NCBI RefSeq assembly: GCF_900100875.1
Contig: NZ_FNKQ01000001.1
Coordinates: 434,001 to 498,000, forward strand
DNA from: Halopelagius longus
Lineage (GTDB): Archaea > Halobacteriota > Halobacteria > Halobacteriales > Haloferacaceae
Reading direction: 5' to 3'
DNA length: 64,000 nt
Shown: piece by piece, positions 51,125-62,311 of the stretch
How positions within the stretch are numbered: position 1 is the first letter of the stretch
Layout: every line of letters starts with the position of its first letter
Position numbers and translations under genes: made by a program
Notes under the pieces: generated by a model
Told to the model about the DNA's origin: nothing
Seen by the model: only the letters and a program-made list of their open reading frames with translations
The model's database searches: none

Positions 51125-51414
51125 CCGAGCGCATCTACACCGCCGTACTGGACCGCTTCGAAGAGGAGAACGCGGTGCTCCTCCTCGAACGGGAGGGCGA
51201 ACTCGTCGACGAGACGGTCGTCCCGCGGGCGATGCTTCCCGCGGCGGGACGACACCAAGACGCCGTCTTCGGCGTCTACCTCGCCGACGAGGAGTCGATG
51301 GAGTTCAGCTACGACCCCGACCGGACGCGGGAGCGACGCGACGCGGCGCAGTCCCGATTCGACCGCCTCTCCCGGCGGTTGGGCGACGAGGAGTCGGACT
51401 CCGACGAGAAGTGA
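51121..51414 (+). CDS. DUF3006 family protein
   Basis: A 97-residue protein: YTAVLDRFEEENAVLLLERE and LVDETVVPRAMLPAAGRHQD match the DUF3006 OB-like barrel, which occurs next to ComEC-type metallo-hydrolases in bacteria and archaea. GTG start overlaps the stop of the preceding gene (GTGA), so translation is coupled. The last 40 residues are charged helix. No signal peptide, so it stays in the cytoplasm while its partner is exported, which is odd. Confidence 0.88.
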   Translation: MTERIYTAVLDRFEEENAVLLLEREGELVDETVVPRAMLPAAGRHQDAVFGVYLADEESMEFSYDPDRTRERRDAAQSRFDRLSRRLGDEESDSDEK

Positions 51415-51519
51415 TCGCCGTTCCTCGCTGGTTCTTAGCCTCGTTCCCCGTTCGACGGGGTATTTACTCGATTACGTATTACAGTAGTATTATGTAGACC
51501 GACGGTATACGACTCTTCG

Positions 51520-51648
51520 ATGCCCGAGATAACCGTCTCAGAACCCCTGTACCGCCAACTCGTCTCCGCCTCCGACGGCGAGGACTTAGACGAGACGATG
51601 TGGAAGATGGTGGCTCGCTACAGTCGCGGTAACACGCCCGGCGACTGA
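51520..51648 (+). CDS. 42-residue antitoxin-like small protein
   Basis: A short frame reading MPEITVSEPLYRQLVSASDG, then DLDETMWKMVARYSRG. The beta-strand followed by a helix pattern is that of small haloarchaeal VapB/RHH-like or DUF7557-like proteins. It is isolated with no toxin gene beside it. Below the size most callers accept. Upstream region 51460-51500 is AT-rich with several TATTA/TATG elements that could be its promoter. Confidence 0.65.
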   Translation: MPEITVSEPLYRQLVSASDGEDLDETMWKMVARYSRGNTPGD

Positions 51649-51852
51649 GACGGCCCACTCCACGTCGGCGGTTCCCCCTCCCGTTTTCGACCCGTTCTCG
51701 GAGATTCCCACCGGGCGACAGTCTCCTCCCGTTCCCGAACAGTCGGTATCGGCGTAATTCACTATGTATAATATATATCAGGCGGTGAAGCCGAGACGCC
51801 GAATCTGACGACGTGGGTGACGTTCATCGGTGAGAGACGTGGTGGATGTACC

Positions 51853-52815
51853 ATGGCAGTCACGCGTTCCGTAGCGACGCTCGTCGTCGTCCTCGCAGTG
51901 CTCACTGCGGGGTGCGCCGGCGACGGAGGAAGCGCGACGACGCCCGACGACGTGGTAGAGACGCCGGAACCGACGCCGGAGGGCGCGAACTCGTCCGCGA
52001 CGGGCGGGAGCGACTCGGGCGAGACGGCTTCGCCGACGGCCACGGAGTCCCCGACGGCGACGGACACCGCGACGCCGACGGCCACCGCGACGCCGACGGC
52101 GGACGATTCGGACTCGTCCGGAGACGACGACGACGATTCCGATTCGTCCGGGTGGTCGGGATCGTCCGGTTCGTCCGATTCGTCCGGAGATGACGACGAC
52201 GACTCCGATTCGTCCGGTTCGAACGAGGACGAGAGCGACTCGGACGCCTCCGAGACTGCGACGGACACGGAAACACCCTCTCCGACGCCCGCCAACACCT
52301 CGACGGACACTACCACTTCGACCGGCGCCAACGCCTCGACGGACACCAACACCTCGACGTCCGCGGCCACTAACGCTTCGACGCCGACGGTTACGAACAC
52401 CCCGACGGCGATAGAGACGGAAACGGAGACAGAGACGCAGACGGCCACGGAGTCCGCCACGGCGACGGCCACGGAGACATCAACACCGACGGAGACGGAG
52501 ACATCATCGCCGACAGAGACGGCCACCGCGACATCGACGGCGACGGAGACGACGTCGCCGACGACGGAGTCCGCCACGGCGACGGCCACGGAAACGGCAT
52601 CACTGACCGCCACTGACACAGCGACATCGACGGCGACGGAGACGGCCACGGCGTCCTCGACGCCGACGATTACCGAGACGCTGACGTCCACGGTTACGTC
52701 GACGGTCACCGAGACTCCGACATCCACCTCCACGGAGACGACGACGGCGACCGCGACACCGTCGTCGACGGATACGGAGACTGCGACGTCGACGCTCTCG
52801 TCGATATTGCCGTAG
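51853..52815 (+). CDS. Thr/Ser-rich surface lipoprotein
   Basis: A 320-residue exported lipoprotein. Signal peptide SVATLVVVLAVLTAGC ends in a lipobox (L-T-A-G-C), so the mature protein is lipid-anchored at Cys20. The rest is almost only Thr, Ser, Ala, Glu and Asp, with an acidic Asp/Ser run at residues 80-135 (DDDDDSDSSG-type) and many TATET repeats to the end, a candidate O-glycosylated stalk. ATG chosen over a GTG 12 codons earlier because it gives the basic n-region. The antisense reading frame (SVSVAVAV-type repeats) is a mirror of this sequence and not a gene. Confidence 0.8.
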   Translation: MAVTRSVATLVVVLAVLTAGCAGDGGSATTPDDVVETPEPTPEGANSSATGGSDSGETASPTATESPTATDTATPTATATPTADDSDSSGDDDDDSDSSGWSGSSGSSDSSGDDDDDSDSSGSNEDESDSDASETATDTETPSPTPANTSTDTTTSTGANASTDTNTSTSAATNASTPTVTNTPTAIETETETETQTATESATATATETSTPTETETSSPTETATATSTATETTSPTTESATATATETASLTATDTATSTATETATASSTPTITETLTSTVTSTVTETPTSTSTETTTATATPSSTDTETATSTLSSILP

Positions 52816-52978
52816 AACTCTCTCGTCGCTCTCGGACCGCGGTACCGCCCTCGATTCGGGCCGACGAGTCCGCGGATGTCCGTTTCCGCACGCGATTGGT
52901 ACACTCTGTCACGACGTTCGTTCGAACGTGAAAATCACCGCCGAGAAGGTTCGTACTCTCCGTCTGTGCGGAGAACGG

Positions 52979-52986
52979 GTATATAC
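52979..52986 (+). promoter_or_regulatory. TATA box for aIF1
   Basis: GTATATAC centred 27 bp before the GTG at 53009, which supports that GTG as the start. Confidence 0.75.
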
Positions 52987-53008
52987 GTCTCCGGCCCGTA
53001 GTGGGAGT

Positions 53009-53314
53009 GTGGCAGATAACGACGACCTCGGTTCGGTTTCCGGGCTTCCGGATGAACTGGGCATCGACTCCGACCTGCAGAAGTCGCAGCAGGAGCTGAC
53101 GGTCCGACTCGACACGCGCCGGTACGGGAAGGCGATGACCATCGTCTCGGGGTTCGACCTTCCCCGCGACGAGTTGAAGGAGGTCGCGTCCACGCTGAAA
53201 CAGAAGCTCGCCTGCGGCGGAACCGTCGAAGACGGCGAGGTAGAACTGCAGGGCGACCACACCGACCGCGTCCACGACATCTTACACGACATGGGCTATC
53301 AGACGACCGACTGA
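53009..53314 (+). CDS. Translation initiation factor aIF1 (SUI1)
   Basis: A 101-residue SUI1-domain protein that helps select the start codon on the archaeal small subunit. Family blocks: LTVRLDTRRYGKAMTIVSGF, ELKEVASTLKQKLACGGTVE, VELQGDHTDRVHDIL. N-terminal 25 residues (DDLGSVSGLPDELGIDSDLQ) are usual for archaeal aIF1. A GTG start is used, leaderless by the TATA box at 52979-52986. Upstream 52816-53008 has no other gene. Confidence 0.95.
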   Translation: MADNDDLGSVSGLPDELGIDSDLQKSQQELTVRLDTRRYGKAMTIVSGFDLPRDELKEVASTLKQKLACGGTVEDGEVELQGDHTDRVHDILHDMGYQTTD

Positions 53315-53419
53315 ACCCCCACGGTCGGTCGAATCGTACCCCGTCCGTTTTTCTGCGCGTCACCGCCTCCGATAGCGTCGCGTCCGCGACGGGAGTCGGG
53401 ACGCTCCGGTAGCCCCCAG

Positions 53420-54637
53420 TTAGAACTGTTCGCGGAGGAACGTCCGTTCCCGCGGAAAGAGGCGTTCGAGCGTCCGCGCCGCCTCGCCCCCCGCGGACGC
53501 GTCGCCCGCGCGGACCACCTCCTCGACGGTGCGAGCGCCGACGAGAAGTTGCGAGAGCGCGCCGATTTCCACCTCGCAGTCCGCGTCGCCTCCGTCCTCG
53601 ATTCGCCGGCAGGTCGCGTCCCCGTCTGTGACGTCGAGGCGGAAGGCGGCGTCGTTCCACTCGCACCGGTCGTCGCGCACGTCCAGCGTCACCGACTCCT
53701 CGGCGTCGTACGAAACGTCGGTCAGCGCCGACGCGACGTCCACGATGCGGACCATCGGCCCGGGGCGAATCTCCAACGTCGCCGCCCGCGGGTCGGGGTA
53801 CGCGTCGATGGGGCGGGCCCACTCCGGGAGGCGGGCGAACCGAACTTCCTCGACCTGCGAGTCGTGGTCCCGGCAGAACCGCCGGAGGTGCGCCGCCGCC
53901 TCCTCGTCGGCCGCCGCGAGTTCTCGGACGTTCAGTCGCCGGCCGTCGCCGTCCTCGCGTTCTTCGAACTCGTAGACGACGTACCCGCGGAGGCGGCCGG
54001 CGTCGTCCTCCCACCCGTAGACGAACGAATCCGGCTCCTCTCCGCCGAAGACGGCGTCGCGCCACCACCCTTCGGTGCGCTTGACGGCCAGCGACTCCGT
54101 CGCCCACGACTCGTGGACGGCGCGAATCGCGTCGAGGTCCTCGTCCGCGGAGAGGCGTCTGAACGACCCCGCCGGGTCGGCCGCGACGGCCGACAGTTGT
54201 TCGGGCGGCACGGTGAGGCGCGCGTAGTTGTTCGCCGTCGCCCACCCGAATCGGCGGTAGAAGGGGTACTCGAAGGGCCACAGCGTCGAGAGGGCGACGT
54301 CGTTCTCGCGGTGGCGTTCGAGGAGGGAATCGAGCATCCGCGCGACGATGCCTCGCCTGCGGGTCTCCGGCGGCGAGGCCACCGCCGCCAGACCCGGCAT
54401 CCGGTGCCACTCGCCGCGGACGCGGACGGTGAAGTCGTAGGTGCCGCAGACGGCGGTGAGGTCGGACGCCTCGGGCGTCGCCTCCGGCGGCGTCTCGTAG
54501 AACCCGAACGGCGTGAACAGGTCGGGGTGGTCCTCCTCGTCGCGGTCCCAGTTCGGGCCCTCGGTCGGACGGAACGCGTAGTTGATTCGCTCTGAGAAGG
54601 CGTCGAGGTGCGCGTCGGGGAGCGTACGGAGGTGCAT
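53420..54637 (-). CDS. Eis-like GNAT acetyltransferase
   Basis: A 405-residue double-GNAT protein of the Eis family. N-terminal GNAT: GLAAVASPPETRRRGIVARM with the R-x-x-G-x-G/A acetyl-CoA loop (residues 83-102), then WPFEYPFYRRFGWATANNYA. The middle forms a second GNAT-like unit with WWRDAVFGG. The C-terminal SCP2-like domain ends REQF; in Eis the C-terminal carboxylate of a terminal Phe acts as the catalytic base. That would fit here, as inference. Eis enzymes acetylate aminoglycosides or peptides; the haloarchaeal substrate is unknown. Confidence 0.88.
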   Translation of the reverse strand: MHLRTLPDAHLDAFSERINYAFRPTEGPNWDRDEEDHPDLFTPFGFYETPPEATPEASDLTAVCGTYDFTVRVRGEWHRMPGLAAVASPPETRRRGIVARMLDSLLERHRENDVALSTLWPFEYPFYRRFGWATANNYARLTVPPEQLSAVAADPAGSFRRLSADEDLDAIRAVHESWATESLAVKRTEGWWRDAVFGGEEPDSFVYGWEDDAGRLRGYVVYEFEEREDGDGRRLNVRELAAADEEAAAHLRRFCRDHDSQVEEVRFARLPEWARPIDAYPDPRAATLEIRPGPMVRIVDVASALTDVSYDAEESVTLDVRDDRCEWNDAAFRLDVTDGDATCRRIEDGGDADCEVEIGALSQLLVGARTVEEVVRAGDASAGGEAARTLERLFPRERTFLREQF

Positions 54638-54671
54638 ATCCCTCCGTCTCCGCCCGGCGCAAAAGGTCCGC

Positions 54672-55742
54672 CTATCGCGTCGCCTCGTCCCGTCCGTCCC
54701 GGTCGAGGGGGTCCTCCAACTCGCCCATCACCGTCTCGAACGCGTCCGTCGCCGTGACCAGCCCGACCACCTCGTCGTCCGAGAACACGAGCGCGAGTTC
54801 CTGATGCTCGTCTTGGAACCGGTCTATCGTCTCGCTGACCGTCGCGTCCGGCGAGAGCGTCATCGGCGGGGCCGCGATGTCCTCGAACGTCGTCTCGCCG
54901 CGTTCGAGCGCCGAAATCTCGTCGATGACCGCGGGGACGTAGACGACGCCGCGGAAGTCCGACGGTTCGTTCCCGACGAGGGGAAACCGGGTGTGGGGCG
55001 ACTCCGCCAACCGGCGGAGGTTCTCCTCGACGGAGGCGTCCGTCGAGAGGTAGACGACGTCCTCGGCGTCCACCATGACCCTATCGACGCGTTGCGTGCC
55101 CGCCGCCAACGCGCCGAGGACCTCCTCGTGGCGTTCCTCCGAGAGGTCCCCCCGTTGCAGGACGGAGTCGAGTCGGTGGTGCAACTGCGCCCGCGTCTCG
55201 ATGACCTCCTCTTCGGTTTCGAGCCACGCCCCCGTCATCTCGATGCCGAACAGGCCGAGCGTCCACTTCGCGACGGCGTCGCCGACTCTCATGACCGGCC
55301 TGATGATCCACGCGAACCAGTACAGCGGCATCGCGCCGTAGCGACACACCGTCTTGGTCCGTTCGACGCCGAGGTACGTCGGCGTCTGCTCGCCGTGGGT
55401 GAGGTGGACGAGGTTGATGAGGGCGAACGCGAGGAGTCCGCCCGCGCCGATGCTCGCGAGCGCCGTCTCCTCGAAGAACGGCTCGAACAACGCCGCGAGC
55501 GCAGGTTCCGACACGATTCCGACGGCGATGCTGGAGGCGGTTATCCCCACCTGACAGCTCGTGAGGTATATCTCCAACTCGTCGGTCATCTCCCACGCCC
55601 GGCGGAGTCCCGGTTCGTCGAACTCCGACGCCGGATACTGTCGGACCCGCGTGAGGGCGAACTCTATCGCGACGAAGAAGCCGTTCGCGAGGATGAGAAG
55701 GACGCCCGCGAGGAGTCGGACACCGACAACGAATGGCGTCAT
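54672..55742 (-). CDS. CNNM/CorC-type membrane protein (DUF21-CBS)
   Basis: A 356-residue membrane protein: DUF21 transmembrane domain (LLAGVLLILANGFFVAIEFA, LTSCQVGITASSIAVGIVSE, AFALINLVHLTHGEQTPTYL), a juxtamembrane helix, and two cytosolic CBS modules (VMVDAEDVVYLSTDASVEEN; MTLSPDATVSETIDRF). This is the CNNM/CorB layout thought to move Mg2+ or related cations under nucleotide control. It ends after the second CBS domain without a CorC_HlyC tail, unlike its neighbour. The two genes are in tandem, 54 bp apart, and are probably co-transcribed. Confidence 0.93.
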   Translation of the reverse strand: MTPFVVGVRLLAGVLLILANGFFVAIEFALTRVRQYPASEFDEPGLRRAWEMTDELEIYLTSCQVGITASSIAVGIVSEPALAALFEPFFEETALASIGAGGLLAFALINLVHLTHGEQTPTYLGVERTKTVCRYGAMPLYWFAWIIRPVMRVGDAVAKWTLGLFGIEMTGAWLETEEEVIETRAQLHHRLDSVLQRGDLSEERHEEVLGALAAGTQRVDRVMVDAEDVVYLSTDASVEENLRRLAESPHTRFPLVGNEPSDFRGVVYVPAVIDEISALERGETTFEDIAAPPMTLSPDATVSETIDRFQDEHQELALVFSDDEVVGLVTATDAFETVMGELEDPLDRDGRDEATR

Positions 55743-55796
55743 CTCTCTAACGTATTCGGGCGGACGCCGTTGGAAGCTTCGGCCGACGTGGGAGTC

Positions 55797-57161
55797 TTAC
55801 TCGTCCGATTCGTGCGCGTCCGGTTCGGGCGCGGCGTCCTCGCTCTCCGTTATCGTGACGCGCGAGATTCGAGTGTCCTCCACTCCGTCCACGCGGAGGA
55901 CGTAGTCCGCTACCGCCACTCGGTCGTCCACCTCGGGGACGCGTCCGAGGTGGCTGAGGACCAACCCGCCGATGGTCTCGAAGTCGTCGCTCTCGAAGTC
56001 CGACCCGACCGCCTCGTTGACCGCCTCGATGGAGACGTTGCCGTCGGCGGCGTAGGTACCGTCTTCGAGTTTCGCCACCGTCGGTTCGAGTTCCTCGGCG
56101 TCGAACTCGTCGCGTATCTCGCCGACGACTTCCTCGATGATGTCCTCGATGGTGACTATCCCTTCGAGTTCGCCCCACTCGTCGATGACGACGGCCATCT
56201 GAATCTCCTGTTTCCGGAAGGCGACGAGCAACTCGTCGATGCGGTGGTCCTCGGGGACGACGAGTACCTCGCGGGCGATGTCTCGGGCCGTCGGTTCGGG
56301 CGCGCCGGCGGCTCTCTCTTCGGCCTCCGTCGCGCGGAGCACGTCCTTGATGTGGACGAACCCGACGGCCTGTTCGCCGTTCTCGGCGTCTAACACGAGG
56401 TAGCGCGTGAACTGTCCCTCGGCGACGAACGAGCGGAGTTCGTCCAGCGACATCTCGGGCGGCACCGTCACCACGTCCGGACGGGGAACCATGATTTCGC
56501 GGGCGACCGTATCGCCCAACTCGAAGATGCCCTCTATCATCTCGACTTCGTCGAGGTCGATGTGGCCCTCCTCCTCCGACTGAGAGAGGACGAGCAGAAT
56601 CTCGTCTTCCGTGTGCGCCTCCTCGGACTCGGAGGCGGGGGAGACGCCGACGAGTCGCGTAAAGTAGTTCGCGGTGCCGTTGAACACGACGATGCCCGGC
56701 ACGAAGATGTAGTAGAATATCTTCATCGGCAGGGCGACGAAGAACGCGATTTTCTCGGCCTCTTGGATGGCCATCGTCTTGGGCGCGAGTTCGCCGAAGA
56801 CGACGTGCAGGAACGTGATGATGCCGAACCCGACGGCGAAGGAGACGAGATGGACGGCCGATTCGGGGAGGACGGGTCCCAACAGGGGTTCGATGAGCGA
56901 CGCCACGGCGGGTTCGCCTATCCACCCCAGTCCGAGCGAGGAGAGAGTGATTCCGAGTTGGGAGACGGCGAGGAACTCGTCTAAGTTCTCCACCGCGTCG
57001 ACGACGTACTTCGCCCCGGATTTCCCCTCCTCGGCGAGTGCGTCCACGCGCGTGGGACGTATCCGCACGAACGCGAACTCCGCGGCGACGAAGAAGCCGT
57101 TCATGAACACGAGGAAGAGTGCGAGGAGAATCTGGAGGCCGGAGACGACGTAATCTACCAT
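55797..57161 (-). CDS. Hemolysin/CorC-family membrane protein (DUF21-CBS-CorC)
   Basis: A 454-residue paralogue of the protein encoded just downstream. DUF21 region: ILLALFLVFMNGFFVAAEFA, AVSQLGITLSSLGLGWIGEP, GFGIITFLHVVFGELAPKTM. Two CBS domains: IMVPRPDVVTVPPEMSLDEL and VLVVPEDHRIDELLVAFRKQ, then the CorC_HlyC module (SFESDDFETIGGLVLSHLGR-type near residue 385). With its tandem paralogue it resembles an Mg2+/Co2+ efflux pair; whether they form a heteromer is unknown. Start ATG at MVDYVVSGLQI; upstream 57162-57400 holds no gene. Confidence 0.93.
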   Translation of the reverse strand: MVDYVVSGLQILLALFLVFMNGFFVAAEFAFVRIRPTRVDALAEEGKSGAKYVVDAVENLDEFLAVSQLGITLSSLGLGWIGEPAVASLIEPLLGPVLPESAVHLVSFAVGFGIITFLHVVFGELAPKTMAIQEAEKIAFFVALPMKIFYYIFVPGIVVFNGTANYFTRLVGVSPASESEEAHTEDEILLVLSQSEEEGHIDLDEVEMIEGIFELGDTVAREIMVPRPDVVTVPPEMSLDELRSFVAEGQFTRYLVLDAENGEQAVGFVHIKDVLRATEAEERAAGAPEPTARDIAREVLVVPEDHRIDELLVAFRKQEIQMAVVIDEWGELEGIVTIEDIIEEVVGEIRDEFDAEELEPTVAKLEDGTYAADGNVSIEAVNEAVGSDFESDDFETIGGLVLSHLGRVPEVDDRVAVADYVLRVDGVEDTRISRVTITESEDAAPEPDAHESDE

Positions 57162-57400
57162 CTGTGCCCTCGCGCGTCGTTTCGGCGGCGGCGTCTGTTC
57201 GGCGACCGAACCGCGTCGCCGTCCGTACGTCGGAACGCGAGATGCGCGGCCGCCCGAGAGGAGACGTGAGAATCGAGGGAGCGACCGACGAAAGCAGCCA
57301 TACGTCCGTATACACTCCGACGTCGCAAAACGATACCGACTCGTCCACCCTCGACCGCGGAACCGAGCCTTTCAGGGCGGTTCGGTCCCGACGGTGAGAC

Positions 57401-57754
57401 ATGAGCGACGACGAACGCGGGGCGCGTCCGTCCGGGGACGTTGCCGAACAGGGTTCGGCAAGCAGTCAGGCTTCACCTGACGACGCCACCGAGCAAGGCT
57501 CGGCGGGCCGCGAGACGGGGTCTGGCGACGACGAACAGTCCTCCTTGTTCGCGCTCACGCGCGACAAACTGCTCCTCGTTGCGATTCTGTTCGTCGGCAT
57601 CGCCGGATCGGGCATCGCGCGGCGCGCACTCGGCGAACTCGGCTACAACGAGGTCGGACGCATCGTCTTCATGCTCGGCTACGCGGGGATGGTCGTCGCC
57701 ATCTGGTACGGGTGGATACGTCCGCTCGACATCACCGGCCCCACGGAGGAGTGA
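57401..57754 (+). CDS. Small two-helix membrane protein with palindrome-rich N-terminus (hypothetical)
   Basis: A 117-residue protein. Residues 1-48 are disordered (Gly, Ser, Asp, Glu, Gln) and coded by three hairpins, 57442-57503. Two transmembrane helices follow: LLLVAILFVGIAGSGIARRA and VGRIVFMLGYAGMVVAIWYG. No recognised family. Confidence 0.75.
   Translation: MSDDERGARPSGDVAEQGSASSQASPDDATEQGSAGRETGSGDDEQSSLFALTRDKLLLVAILFVGIAGSGIARRALGELGYNEVGRIVFMLGYAGMVVAIWYGWIRPLDITGPTEE
57442..57503. repeat. Three tandem palindromes in a linker-coding region
   Basis: TGCCGAAC (57442-57449) and GTTCGGCA (57453-57460) with loop AGG; GTCAGG (57465-57470) and CCTGAC (57476-57481) with loop CTTCA; CCGAGC (57489-57494) and GCTCGG (57498-57503) with loop AAG. 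All arms are perfect. They translate into AEQGSASSQASPDDATEQGS, a low-complexity stretch. Confidence 0.75.
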
Positions 57755-57786
57755 CGAGCGGAGACAGTTCGCCGGAGAGAACGGAA

Positions 57787-57795
57787 CTTTAATAC
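57787..57795 (+). promoter_or_regulatory. TATA-like box for the gene at 57824
   Basis: CTTTAATAC centred about 33 bp before the ATG at 57824; an AAAGGA element lies directly before that ATG. Confidence 0.55.
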
Positions 57796-57823
57796 TCGAT
57801 TCGCGCCGAACCTCCCGTAAAGG

Positions 57824-58075
57824 ATGCTTCCCCTACAGCTCATCGACAGCTTCCTGCTCGACTACAACGTCGGACAGGCGCTGTTGCTCGTCTTCGTACT
57901 CGCGCTCGTGGGCTCGCTCCCGCTAAAATCCCAGAAAATTATCGCCATCAACGTCACCGCCTTCGGCGTCATCTTCCTCCTGACGCCGCAGTCGTTGGTG
58001 CCGCCGCACTACCTCTATCTCGGCATCGCGCTCCTCGTCGTCGGCCCGATGCTGCTCACGACCGCGAACCGGTAA
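57824..58075 (+). CDS. Small integral membrane protein (hypothetical)
   Basis: An 83-residue protein with three hydrophobic helices: ALLLVFVLALVGSLPL, IIAINVTAFGVIFLL and LYLGIALLVVGPMLL. The family is unknown to me; the pattern resembles small haloarchaeal membrane proteins of the energy-metabolism neighbourhoods. Start fixed by the TATA-like box and AAAGGA element. Confidence 0.7.
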   Translation: MLPLQLIDSFLLDYNVGQALLLVFVLALVGSLPLKSQKIIAINVTAFGVIFLLTPQSLVPPHYLYLGIALLVVGPMLLTTANR

Positions 58076-58160
58076 CCGCGAAGACGACCGCCGCATCCTG
58101 TTTTCGCACGTCTCTCCCCGGAGCGCGACGTTTAAACGGCGAGGGCGACAACGACGAGGT

Positions 58161-58694
58161 ATGGCACAACCGCGCGTCCCCGGCGGCGGGGGGGAGGAGT
58201 TGGACCTCCCCTGCGGGGAGACGAAGTCAGTCCGCAGCCTCGACCTCGGGATGCGGGAGTTCGAGTGTTCCTGCGGGGAGCGACACGCCGTCGTGATGGA
58301 CGTCCACCCCCCGGAGCGATTCCTCCCGGAGTTCCTCGTCGAGATTCTCCGCGAGGCCGTCGAGACCACCAGCGACGAGATGCCCGAGTTCGGCACGCCG
58401 CACCTCATGGGCATCGCCTTGGAGGAGTTCCCGAAGAAGGTCGTCTCCGCCGACGTGAGCGACGACGGCGAAGTCGGCACGGGCATCATCTGGGTGGCCG
58501 ACTTCGACTCCCGCCGCCTCCACGAGATTCTCGTCGAACTCGTCGTCGAACTGATGGAACACGCCATCTCCCACGCCGACGACGAGAGCGCGATTTCGGA
58601 GTTCGAAGCGCAGATGCTCGATTTCGACGTGGCCGAGTTCGTCGAGGAGTACCGCGCCCAACGCGACATCTCCGAGGACGACCTGTACGCCTGA
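58161..58694 (+). CDS. DUF5815 family protein
   Basis: A 177-residue protein that I believe belongs to the haloarchaeal DUF5815 family. Cys pairs are visible at ECSCGERHA near residue 35-43 and earlier LPCGET, possible zinc ligands. The following segments, FLPEFLVEILREAVETTSDE, TPHLMGIALEEFPKKVVSAD and ILVELVVELMEHAISHADDE, look like a helical domain. Function unknown. Confidence 0.8.
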   Translation: MAQPRVPGGGGEELDLPCGETKSVRSLDLGMREFECSCGERHAVVMDVHPPERFLPEFLVEILREAVETTSDEMPEFGTPHLMGIALEEFPKKVVSADVSDDGEVGTGIIWVADFDSRRLHEILVELVVELMEHAISHADDESAISEFEAQMLDFDVAEFVEEYRAQRDISEDDLYA

Positions 58695-58885
58695 CCGCCT
58701 CCGCCGCTTCGGTTCCGTTTGCTCTGCTCTTCCCGTAGTCGCCTCGCCGACGAGCGCCCACGCTCGCGCACGCGAGTGCGGAACTACAGGACGGACGCCG
58801 CAGACGCACGGACGAAAAACCGGGAGCGACGCGGAACGGCGGCGAGAAGCCGAACGAACGCCGTTCGTCGGCCGGGCGGCAAGTC

Positions 58886-58900
58886 TTACGATATTCGTAA
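58886..58900. promoter_or_regulatory. Perfect palindrome upstream of carB (candidate operator)
   Basis: TTACGA (58886-58891) and TCGTAA (58895-58900) flank TAT; the half-site TTACGA recurs at 58937-58942 overlapping the carB TATA-like TTATTA. Two half-sites near a core promoter suggest repressor binding, but the regulator is not in the window. The interval 58695-58885 holds no gene. Confidence 0.6.
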
Positions 58901-58963
58901 TTCGATTTCGCATCTCGTAGTTTTTCGCCGGGCTTATTACGATGTGAGGATTTGGAGAGAGTG

Positions 58964-62212
<3,249 letters not shown>

Positions 62213-62311
62213 GCCGACGCGTCCCGCGAGTTCCCCCGACTTCCGATTTCGCCGCACCGCTCTCTTTTCGCAGTTCGTACCGAGGCCGTCTCTGTCCGTC
62301 CCGAACGCCGT

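Noticed and set aside
52000-52800. Possible CRISPR or tandem repeat array
   Set aside because: The repeats are irregular Thr codon repeats within a reading frame, with no constant repeat length or spacers.
51762-52904. A 380-codon minus-strand frame of Val/Ser/Ala repeats
   Set aside because: It is the antisense mirror of the Thr-rich lipoprotein, whose signal peptide and lipobox make the plus strand the coding one.
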